NCBI RefSeq assembly: GCF_003073045.1
Contig: NC_037599.1
Location: forward strand, 5,220,247-5,284,246
DNA: 64,000 nt
From: Pomacea canaliculata
Lineage: Eukaryota > Mollusca > Gastropoda > Architaenioglossa > Ampullariidae
Reading direction: 5' to 3'
Position numbers and translations under genes: made by a program. The notes below the pieces were generated by a model that did no database searches, had not been told where the DNA came from, and saw only the letters and a list, made by a program, of their open reading frames with translations. Positions 1 to 10,266 of this stretch are shown piece by piece; the first letter of the stretch is position 1, and every line of letters starts with the position of its first letter.

Positions 1-324
1 ATAGTACTTTGATAGCAAACCGTGCCAAAAGTAAACACAAAATTTTAGATAGCAAATTGTAGCTGAAATGAGATTGCCAGTCTGCTGGAAGTTCTTATTT
101 GATTGTGTGCCTCTTATGCATATTAGCAACTTTTCTTGTCATCATTAAAAGCTCATTGTGATTTTTTATTATGAGATGTATCACAGGAAAAAACAGGTTT
201 TGTCAATTAATGGTCAGCAAAAGTGGACCTTAGTTATTACTTCAAATTTTGGAATATTCATGAAGAGTGCAGGACATCACAATGCTTTTTCAGACCCCAT
301 AGATGTGTCTTTTTTATTTTTCAG
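1..324 (+). other. Intron of the ZNG1-like gene, no exon seen
   Basis: AT-rich DNA upstream of the first recognisable ZNG1 exon. It ends in a pyrimidine tract and an acceptor AG at 323-324. The upstream exons, with the P-loop of the GTPase, must lie before the window. I see no other feature here. Confidence 0.6.
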
Positions 325-3300
325 GTATAGTTGCCATGGTTGATGCAAAGTACTGTGAAAAGGTAAAACTATTCTCTGACAGTTTCATTTTCTCTTAATA
401 ATTATTGATGAATATAAATCTGTAAATATTTATGAATAACCCTGTATCTTAAACAGAGTTTTTTGCTATAATATTTGGTTCTGATACACAATGCTTTTAT
501 TGTGCTAAAATATTTTCTTTGCCACTTATCTCCACATTTACTGTTTGTTCCATAATTGCTCTTTGTGTCTTCCATGTTTGTCTGTTATTACTTGTTTGTT
601 CAATTGTTTCTCTTTGTCTTTCAAATGCTATCCATGTCTTCTACTGGTCTCAGGTGCTGAGTGCGTGCTCCTTCATGAACATGATTATGTGGAATATAAA
701 TCACATATTTTTTTATTATTATTACTTTTCATTAACCAGTTACATTAATCAGTAACCAATTAAGGCCACTCATGTTGTCATTTAAAACAGTAAATTTAAA
801 AAAAAAATTTGTTCCCTAGAAATGGTTCCAAGAGAGTTCCCTCTTCTAGGAAGGCTGAAATAAATACAAGAATGAAAGAATTTTAAGACTTTTTATATAC
901 TATTTAGTTATGATTCATTGTATGCTATAGCTTATAGTGAAATATTGTCTTCTCTTCTTGACTAAGCAACTAAAAGAAATGAAGTCTGATGGATCAGTCA
1001 ATGAAACACAAAGGTAGGTGTTGATATCTATCATTCCATAACATCACCTTTTCCAACCAAAATCAAGAGCTAATTTCATTTATTTTGAGACATTTCCACT
1101 CGCACTTGGATGACATCGAAAACACATATAAACCAGATTTAGTGGTATGGAGTGTCCAATGTTATTATGATTATTATTAACAATAATAATGCAACTATAA
1201 ATATTTTATCATATTTTAATGGTCATAGTTATTTCTGAGCAGGAATTTTATTTAAGGCAGGTGGCTTTGGCTGATGTCATAATTGTCAACAAGACAGATC
1301 TTGTGACAGCACAAGAGATGGACAGGCTGTGCCAAGAAATAAGGTTGGTGACAAAGAGACAAACAAGAGCAAATGAAGTGTTTCTGAAGCTAGTGCAGAG
1401 CAAAATGTTTAATCCTTAACTTGCAGATTCATGGAAAATCAATTTACTGTTCATCATTATCGTATGGGCCTCAAGAAATTTTTTAGTTCAGTTAATTAAA
1501 GCTGTAATTGCTGTAGTGCTATATGCTATAATCATAATTTTAAGCATAACCCATTATTAAAAAATAATATATATGGTTGCTTTATCTGTTGCTCACTTTT
1601 TTATGATGAGAGTCTGTTGAGTTACATTAAAAAAGAAAAGGATAATTGCCAAATTTTTGTTTCGCTCTGTAGAAATGGCTTCCAGACTGACATCAAATAC
1701 GTGAAAGAGAGGTTAAGAGAAAAAGCTGAATTCAGTTTTAGTATGTCTAATTTTTTTTCAGATCTATTAACAGTTTTGCCAGACTTCATAGAACAAGTTA
1801 TGCTATGTAAGTGGTGATATTTTTAAAAAGAAAACGTATCACTGTACTTTAAAACTTTTAATTTGTTTTATTTGCTTTCTCACCTCCTCCCATGTTCAAA
1901 ATGGAAGAAACTAAAAATGTTTTCATGCAGAAAGACAAGCATATATAACAGCCTCTTTCATATCTCTCGCTCTCTTACACACAAAGCAAGAGAGGAAAAG
2001 AAAATTGTAAACAAATACAAGAAAACACCATAGTTCAAGCAGAATAACCCATGATTAGGGTATCTATTTTGCATCATTTTAATAAAAATTATCATGACAT
2101 TTAATTTTAGGGTTGATCTGAACATAATTCTGGACATCAATGCCTACAGCGGAAAGGAAGAATCTAGGTATGTTTATGTTTAGAAGTCCTTTTTTTTATT
2201 ATAATTTACAAATGTTTAATCTTGATACTTGCTGGAGGTGCTGTTCAGCTTGCATTAAAAAAGACATTGCCTCACTTAGTACACAAAGTAGTATTAACTT
2301 TAGCACCTCTCTGTGCAGCAAGCAAAAGAAAAAACATTTTTCTATGTGAAAGATAAAAAGGGGTTTACTCTTTTTTTAAAATACTTTTCTGCTGACCCTT
2401 TATCAAACTGTTTTTGGGTCTTTTGAATTAGAACAGAACTTCAGATCTAGCCCTCTTGATAGAATATAATTGCCATTTAAAATTAATAAAATTGGCCATG
2501 TTGTGTCTATGGTCTTTTACTTGGTTATCATCAGTATTATATTTTCTTATCTCTGCATTCTCATTTTGTTCCTTTGCTATCGTTTACAAATGTTGTAATT
2601 TCTCACAGCATGGAAGACATTTTCACTCAGAGAGGTTTTTCTGAAACAGATGTGCATGTTATTGAAAAGGTGAGATAGAAATGGAACCTATGGCTATATA
2701 TATATATTCAATGTGTCATGGCGAAATGATTCGGGAAAATAACTTATAAATCATTAAGTTTGTTTTTACAAAGTCACTGTACAGTCAGTAGATCAGCATC
2801 ATTCTAGACTTAAAGTAATTAAGTTTTATAACGACTGTCAGAATAGTCGATGACAGTATTCGTAATAGTTTGCCAAGAAAATGGTGAGAAGTTTGTAGCA
2901 AAGATATTTCGATCTGTTTTAAAAACTGCTAAAAAATTACTACGTGGACATTTTCTGTCTTAGAGTGTCACGACAGTCACGGTGGAAGTGACTGGGAATC
3001 TAAGCAGAGACAAGCTGGATAATTTTCTACAAAGACTGCTTTGGGAAAAGTCTGTTTGCAATCCTGATGGAGTGCCAGTGGACATTCTGCGTCTCAAGGT
3101 AATCTTGTAGCTGAGTTTTGCTTTGTTTTTAAGATCATAAATCAGTTGTTGATGTATGATTTGTAATGACTGCAACATTTAGTGGCAGACATAGATTTAT
3201 TCATTTATTCACTTTGTTTATTCATGATTTCTTTGGTGTTTTTTGTGGTAGAAGTGGAAAACGATTAGAGATTAAAAAGAATAGAAATTAAGGCTGCATT

Positions 3301-4494
3301 TGTATCGATTTATATATTTTACCTTTTTACCTTACCCATGAACTCCAGAAAGTACAGAAATCTGCTGCACTTCTGGTGCTTAGAGCTAGGAAACGGGACC
3401 ATGTCACTCCTTTCCATCATTTCTGCACCGGCTACCCATCCGCTCACACATTCAGTACAAACTATCCGTGCTGTGTTTTAATTTCTTTGCAGGCTCCTGC
3501 CCTAACTATTTTTTTGAACTTCTCTTCCCCTGCATCCCAACCAGACAATTCCGCTCTTCTTCTGGTGGCCGTATCCTAACTATTCCTGTCACCAGAACAT
3601 ACGGTCACCGGAGTTTTAGTTACTGTGTAGCAAAAGATTGGAACCCTCTCCCCTTCCATATCCGCCACTTACCAACCATTGAATTCTTTAAATATGCAGT
3701 ACTAGTCCATCTGCAAACTTCCCTGCTCGTCTTTCTCTGAAGAACCACGATATCCTCTGCTCATGTTACCTGATTCCTCATTGCTTTTTCTATATTTTTC
3801 TTTTATTAGTCTTCTTTTGTCAGTCATCAGTACTGTTGTTTCTCCTCCCGTATGTATGTTGGTATGTTTTCAATGTCTCATTCTTGTCTCAAGTGCTAAG
3901 AGCACGCTCTGCACTGTACCGCTTTCATATTGGATGTAACTTTGAGTTGATGGTGTAAAGGGGTATAGAAAAGTAAGGAAAAGAAGGGTACTGACCCCAA
4001 GTGTCCATCACTGTCCCAGGGAGTAATTTCGGTGCCTGGTGAGACGCAGCGCCTGATCGTGCAGGCTGTGTATGAGCTGTATGACCTGCATCCTACTACG
4101 GCCTGGCAAGATGAGCCCAGGGTCAACAGATTTGTCTTCATAGGTGAGTTGTCAGTATGGTGAAGTTTGAGTTATAGGAAAGAGAGCATATACAAGTGTG
4201 CAGTCTGCGTCACTTTATTAGATCAAGATCTCTATCACTTCAGCTACTTCCTTAATGTTACTCCCATGCACATGCCTGAACATTGGCTTTCTTGAGACAG
4301 TATACAAAACATTGTTCTTACCTAAGCAGCAGCATTTTTAATGAACTTTTTAATAGGACTAATATGTATAAGTGTGAGAGAGAGATGCTTCTTAACAGCT
4401 GAAGAAGAGTCATAATTATGACTTTAATATTTCAGGAAGGAACTTGAACCACATTGTCCTTCAGCAGTCTCTAGAGTCATGTATGACTACGTGA
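325..4494 (+). CDS. ZNG1: Zinc-regulated GTPase metalloprotein activator (ZNG1 / COBW-domain protein), 3' part
   Basis: This is the C-terminal part of a CobW/ZNG1 GTPase; known members deliver zinc to client metalloproteins such as methionine aminopeptidase. Nine exons join in frame: 325-362, 967-1013, 1257-1343, 1762-1806, 2111-2167, 2609-2669, 2964-3098, 4020-4143 and 4436-4494 (stop TGA), giving 216 residues here. Exon 1 carries the switch region (IVAMVDAKY). Exon 3 carries the guanine-specificity motif NKTD within VALADVIIVNKTDLV. Exon 7 opens the CobW C-terminal domain (VTVEVTGNLSRDKLDNFLQR), which continues in exon 8 (RLIVQAVYELYDL) and exon 9 (GRNLNHIVLQQSLE). The N-terminal P-loop is outside the window. 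Candidate polyadenylation signals AATAAA lie at 4887, 4900 and 5217. No frame break was seen. The family assignment rests on close agreement with vertebrate CBWD proteins over the whole segment. Confidence 0.92.
480..726 (+). mobile_element. 3' tail of a 5'-truncated LINE
   Basis: This intronic piece has a pyrimidine-rich 3' UTR and the motif TCTCAGGTGCTGAGTGCGTG. It ends in AAATCACAT followed by a TTA/ATT microsatellite tail, as many non-LTR retrotransposons do. The same TCTCA(A)GTGCTnAGnGCnCG motif ends the LINE fragment at 3346-3925, so both are probably from one family. No coding part remains. The 5' boundary is approximate. Confidence 0.55.
3346..3925 (+). mobile_element. LINE remnant: end of reverse transcriptase ORF plus 3' UTR
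   Basis: This fragment sits in the ZNG1 intron before the exon at 4020. It encodes broken pieces of the C-terminal region that follows the reverse transcriptase of non-LTR elements: KVQKSAALLVLRARKRDHVT near 3352-3410, then in another frame PTRQFRSSSGGRILTIPVTR, YGHRSFSYCVAKDWNPLPFH and IRHLPTIEFFKYAVL to 3740. At least one frameshift separates the parts, so it is dead. The 3' UTR ends with CTCAAGTGCTAAGAGCACGC. It lies about 95 bp from a ZNG1 acceptor that still looks intact. The LINE clade cannot be fixed from so little; RTE, CR1 and Jockey types are all possible. Confidence 0.75.
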
Positions 4495-5359
4495 CATATT
4501 GACAAGAAGACCACACTATTCATACAGGACTTATTGGAAATGAATTATGATAAAAAAAATTAATACATTTTGGAGGGAAGGTTGCATAAACAAGCCTGCT
4601 TGCTCATGGTTTGACTTTCTGTGGTGTAGTCTGTAAGAGTATTAATGTTGTTAGAATAAGCAGTGTTCTACTTGACAGATGCACTCACACATGAGGGGTG
4701 GGATATTGATTATGAAATTGAAACATTTTAAACAAAGAGTGTGCGTGTTCCTTGTGGTTGCATACCAGTATGAGACTTTCCATGAATTTATATTTTTTTT
4801 CTGAAAGGTTATCAACAATTAAAGAAACTTATGCCCAGATGCAATCTGTAGTTTGCAATGTTTTCGCTGTGAGATTGAGGCTTGCCAATAAATATTTTAA
4901 ATAAAACTCTCTTTCGCCTTTCTGTCTCTCATGCATAAGACCTTGAGCACGAAGTAGGAATATATATCTGACCATATACTTGTATGTGCACTGATGTGTA
5001 GTACACTAAACACTTTCAGAGACATATATTTGTGCTGCACCAAAAGATGTATGTTTATAAGAGTTTAATTGAATCAGGGGATCAGCTAGATTACAATATG
5101 GATGCATTATATGCATTTGGAACTGGAATGCCAGCCGTGCTAGTTAACACATCTATGTAAATGTTTTTTGTGCTTTTATGCTCACCTACTTCAGTCGTGG
5201 GCCATGGCATACGCTGAATAAAGTCAAAGTCTCTTTTATGCTGCCTGTATAGAAATTTCATCCAATTTGAGACCTCATGTGACGTTTAATGGAACTAAGC
5301 AGGTTGGCAGGGAACAGGAAATAAACGGTCACGTGACACATTCCAAAAATAAAACCAAT
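4495..5359 (+). other. Intergenic: ZNG1 3' UTR and FAM187-like 5' region
   Basis: This contains the ZNG1 3' UTR with three AATAAA signals (4887, 4900, 5217). After about 5220 it is the short promoter or 5' UTR of the next gene. An open frame runs upstream of the chosen start from 5267, so a longer amino end is possible. No other gene was seen. Confidence 0.6.
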
Positions 5360-8170
5360 ATGGCGGTTATAAGCAAAATGGGAGCACTTCTTTGCATAAT
5401 ACTTCTGCTGGGACTACATTATCCAGGACTGTCGAACTGCACGTTGGCCCAAAAGGTTAGTAGGGCAACTCTTTGCAGCTCCTCAACAGCGACGTGCAAC
5501 AAGACGATGCACGTCGACACCAAAAGCCGTCGCGCCCGCAACGTTTTCTCGAACCTGTGGAAAAAGCTGACCAGGAAAGGGGAGGAGTCGGACGAGTGGA
5601 ACGTGTCCCCAGAGGAAGGCGCCGAGATTTTTAGGCAGTACTACGAATGTCTGAAAAAACGCGTGGCGGAAGGGAAGGCCTTGCAGAGCGGCAAACTGAT
5701 GCCAGTCCACGCCTTCCTTGTACTCGGTGGCGAGACTGTTACAATGACTTGTCTTGTATGGTGAGATCACCTTCTTTATCGTTTCTTTACAAACTCCCCC
5801 CACACACACACACAGAGGGAAATATAGTACTGGCTAAACGAAAGTTCAGGTAAACAGAACGACCAGTCCAGAAATAAAGCGGTCAAGCTCGATCACGTCA
5901 TTTTGTCCCCTTTCTCAAATGACGTAAGAATATCACGTGCTTCCTGTGCAGCATGAGGCCAGACCAGCACAAGCGATCCCAGCTTGCTGTCTGGCAGCAC
6001 GTGCGCCGCTCTGACTCCTCGTTTGGTCCCGTGATACCTGACGGCGAGAGGGTCACCATAACCAGTATGAGCTCCCTGATCATCAAGGAAACCAGGGTGG
6101 AGGATGCCGGCCAGTACACGTGTCTGGATCGGAGCGAGTTTGCGGCTGTCTACCAGGTTGACATTCTTATGAAGGAACGGCGAAAGATGGTAACGTTTAA
6201 AAAACTTATCGGCTAGTCCTCATAGTCACAACCACTGGTTATTGTGGGTGATGTGGATTTAGATAACTATAATAATAATGATGATGATGCAAATATAACG
6301 CATTTCCCCGCTTTGTAGTGAACTCAATGTGCTTGAACAGAATAAGTTACACGACCAAAAAAAAAAAAAAAACAACAACAAACAAAAAACAAACAAAAAA
6401 AAAACCAAAAAACAACAACAACAAAATGAACCACAGCATAGCAAAACTGAACTAAGGTAAGTTTCGATTTAACAAGAGTTTTCGGGTTACTGTCACACTT
6501 GACTGATAAAGCCTTTGCACAGACAGGAATCGGAACAGCTTTTGCAACAAGGTGCACTTTGAAATGTATACTTTTATTTACTTTGAAATGTATACAATAC
6601 CTACGCTGTCCTGCGAAAGGTTCGCCTTGGAAGTCGTCGGCAGGGCGACATCTACCTGCCCTCTCATAACCTCGTTGTGCTGACCACGTGGGCGGCCTGG
6701 GGAGAGTGTGACACGTGCGACGATGTGGGGTACAGACGGCGGCGTGGAACATGCGTGGTCAAGGTAGTCTTAGCTGGAAAACAACTAAAGAGGCAGTCTT
6801 TCTTTAATTCCGTTTTTGTGTTGGTATCATTGACTCATATTGAAAAAAGATGCACCTTTAGTTTCTTTGAAAAAAAAAAATGATAGAGGCATGAGTTGTA
6901 AACTGCAAATTGCCTGCAAGAAAGAATGGCCAGGAAAAGGGACGGAAGAGGGAGAGAAGAAAAAGATTATAATCATAATGAAATTTTTTCGGTATTTTAG
7001 TATTATCGGTTACGCGCATGCTGACAACATTACTGGCCAGATTAAAGTTAAGTTTTTCTCCTCCTCCCCTCCGCTGCATTCACAAACAGAAGCTGTATGC
7101 ACATCAACCAGTGAAGCCGAATGACTTTCCCCTGATGACTCTGTTCCCGGAGGGAGTACCTTGCCGCTCCACCGCTGTCCCTGTCCAGTTGCGCTTCATG
7201 CGAGTCATACGCCATCGCTTAGAGGAAACCTTGGTGGACAAGTGTAACGTGACCTGTCCCACCCAGCCACCCCCGGTGATCATCAAGGACAGCGAGGGAA
7301 ATCCCATCGAGCTCCTAGAGGGAGAGTACCAGTCATTCGGCGAGAAGGTTTCGATTCCCAAAACCACCAAGCGGAAGGTGCTCTATGAACCAGAGGGGAC
7401 GCATCTTGTGCTGACGTGTACCAGGTAGGAGTCGCTTTGACCGGCACACAACAGGTTAGCTGGTGCACATGAAACATACATCGGACTAACACTGCTCAGA
7501 CCTGTGAACTAGTTAACTAGCTCAACAGTAAACCACCTCGTTTTTTGACTCTTGTGACGACAGTGACATTGAGAGCGACCGCGAATTCGCCAAAGAGAAG
7601 GGCGTGCGGTGGATGCGGGGCAAGACGCGAGTGGATCCCCTCACCACCCGACGTAGGACGAGAGGACGAGTGTGGGTGGACAGCGCTAACAGACTGCACA
7701 TCAAGCAACTCATGCTGTCCGACACCGCCGTCTACAAGTGAGCTCCCTGACCCCCATACCGTTGTCTGCTAGGTCAAGTCATCACGGGACCTTTTGTAGG
7801 TGACATTCTATGATAAGTACAGGCTCAAATCGTCGAATCGGTAGTAGGAGGGTCGTACTTCAGTGGTAATAAATAGAGTGGGTTATATTTATATCCTTAA
7901 TAAATAAACCGTTTGGTACTTTAGTGACAAGAAATAAGACGGTCGCATGTTCCATTTTGTTGTCTTGCTTCTCGACAACGTCAGTTTCTGGCTTCCAGCT
8001 GCTGGGAACGAATGCAGCACCTGGTGGCCATCAAGGTGCTGGTAGTAGACAGCATGAACCGGTACCTGAGGGACTACATCACGTACGGGGGTCTGGGATT
8101 CACCGTCGTCGGCTGCCTTGTGTCGTGCTGCTGCGTGCTGCAGTCCAAGTCCAAAAAAACTGCCAAGTGA
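5360..8170 (+). CDS. FAM187: FAM187-like single-pass membrane protein with Ig-like V domains
   Basis: Six exons join without a break to 479 residues: 5360-5760, 5952-6189, 6644-6763, 7090-7424, 7564-7737 and 7999-8170. The start at 5360 was chosen because it begins a signal peptide (MGALLCIILLLGLHYPGLSN follows six residues later); the in-frame ATG at 5267 would bury it. Exons 1-2 form an Ig V-type domain: TVTMTCLV supplies the first Cys, AVWQ the core Trp, and EDAGQYTC the second Cys. Exon 3 has the linker TTWAAWGECDTCDDVGYRRR, a half TSP1-like Trp/Cys motif seen in FAM187 proteins. Exons 4-5 form a second Ig domain (LVLTCTR, VRWMRG, SDTAVYNCW). Exon 6 ends in a membrane helix (YGGLGFTVVGCLVSCCCVL) and a short basic tail. 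The function is not well known; the vertebrate homologues FAM187A and FAM187B are poorly characterised membrane proteins. It might instead be a diverged Ig receptor, but the middle motif favours FAM187. Confidence 0.78.
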
Positions 8171-10266
8171 TGTAGGCACAGCATGCAGGTCATGAGTCGC
8201 ATTGTTCCTCCCAGTAAAGATATTGCGTCAGGGGCAAAGGTCGCTTTGTTGTTGCCCCGATGAAGGTCGCCTGTGAGAAAAGGAGCGAACATGCGTGCAA
8301 GAGAGCAAGTGAGAGATACACGTAGTTGTCGACTTACGAGTGAGTTGCGTTGTGACTGACTGCTCGTAAATCGATTTGGATGTAAGTCGGTCTTCGTCAT
8401 ACTTTTTCAGTACATTAATGCGTTAAAATGTTGTGAGTTTTGATCTTAACTCAGTACATAATTATACATTAATTATTATATAATACATTAATATACATTG
8501 ATGACTATAATTTAGCGACAACGCAAATAATCAGTAATCAGTATTGCATAACAAACATTACTTAGCATTAGTGTAACAAGCATTTCACGAAATCAGTCCA
8601 CAACTTCTATCATCTATCGATCAACTTTGACAATCTTTTTATAAATAATAGTAATAAATACTACATTTGTACAGCTCCTTTTTCATGCATTCATTTCTTC
8701 CCATGGTGCAACATTTTTGATGCCCTAGAGAATATTGCAGTTTCTTCTTTCCAAAAGTAACAGTGATGACCCCTTACCAGTGTCAGAGGCTTCAGCAAGT
8801 GTAGATAAATAATAAGTAACAACAAGTTAATGACAAACCAGAGAGAAATGGCTCATCCACTAAGTACAACGCCACTTGTAAGAAGGTGACCTGCGAGCAG
8901 CGGGTACAGAAAGCTGTATCAGAGGCTGATAACTCCTGAAACACGCGTGCTACGATGGCGTTGAAATGATGATAGTGGAGTTCAAAGAGCACACTCGTGA
9001 CCATCTACCGTATCTACTATCCTAACAGTGCATGATTTCCTCCTTCCTCTCACGGGCACGGTTAATGAACTTGTATTTCAACACGATGTAAGCTGGGAGA
9101 TGTCCGGGACGGCTACAACATCATTGTAAGTACTACGGCACAAGTGCGCGGCAGGTTATAGCCAAACAGGTTGTGCAGCAACTAGTCGCTTCCTTTCGAC
9201 TGTGTAAGGGAGATGTTTAAGGTTCAGGGTTTGGCATGATTCGTGTCATCTTTATGGCGTCCCTGGACATGCGCCATTTTCTTCTCTGAGCAGTTCGCAA
9301 AAGTATGTACGTACGAATCTGTGGTGGAAACCTGAACGTTTAGCCTGTCGTAAGTGACCCGCTGCATATTTTATTTGTTTCTATTTCTTATCTGCCTCAT
9401 AAAAACATTTTCAGTGGGAGACAGAGATGCAGATAAATCGAAATGCGAAAATTTAGTGTGAAAATACAATACTAGAGATAATGGAAAGAGTATCACTTCG
9501 TGGAGCAATGACAAGAGGAGGATTAGTTTCGGTAAGTTGAAGTGTTCTTTAAAATTTGTTTAATAATATGATATTAAAAGTGACGGAAGTATTGTTTCAC
9601 TGATGTATCCCTCATGGTGTGCCCTCGCTTCTCTACCTGTCACTGAATGCCTAAAATATAAAAAAAAATAGCCACTGCAAAAATGCCTTTCCAGGAATGT
9701 GCCACTAGAGATGAATTTAAAAACTGCAGTGAACGTACAAAGATGCAAGTCTGAACAAACAAACGGTGTCATTTTGGCCGAGAGACTGTTTTTGGGCTTG
9801 ACCTTTGCCTTTCCTGTCCAGTCTTATCTTACCTCGTGTCCTATAGGAAGAGCCACGGACATCCACAGCGTTGATTGAAGCGCTTATCGCTCAGAAGTAA
9901 TAAAGTTGTAGTGGATTGTCTAGAATTGATATAACATAGTTTTAATTGATGAAACGTAAATGTGAAACGCCTAGACAGGCCCTAGAGAAATCATCTAACC
10001 AATTATGTTCTACAGAGTGAAATTCGAACTGAGATTCTTCTTAAGTAAACATCTAGAGTACGTTTTTGGGATTTGAAACAAAATTCCGACAGTTTGTGCC
10101 ATGTATATCAGGTTTGGCGGGGTCGTCGATGTAGCATTGCGTATCTTACTGACGTTTCTTTCATGGGGCATTAAAACTCCGAAAAGCAGTAGACATCGAT
10201 CTTGAGCTTCTATTCTTTTTTTTTTTTTTTTTTAAAATAGGAATAAGCTGACCAAACGCCGTCACC
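8171..10266 (+). other. Intergenic DNA between FAM187-like and GPR157-like genes
   Basis: The first part is probably the 3' UTR of the FAM187-like gene, with a candidate AATAAA at 8653. The rest is AT-rich and has no convincing exon. A T-tract at about 10216-10233 lies just before the GPR157 start. No repeat family was recognised. Confidence 0.5.
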
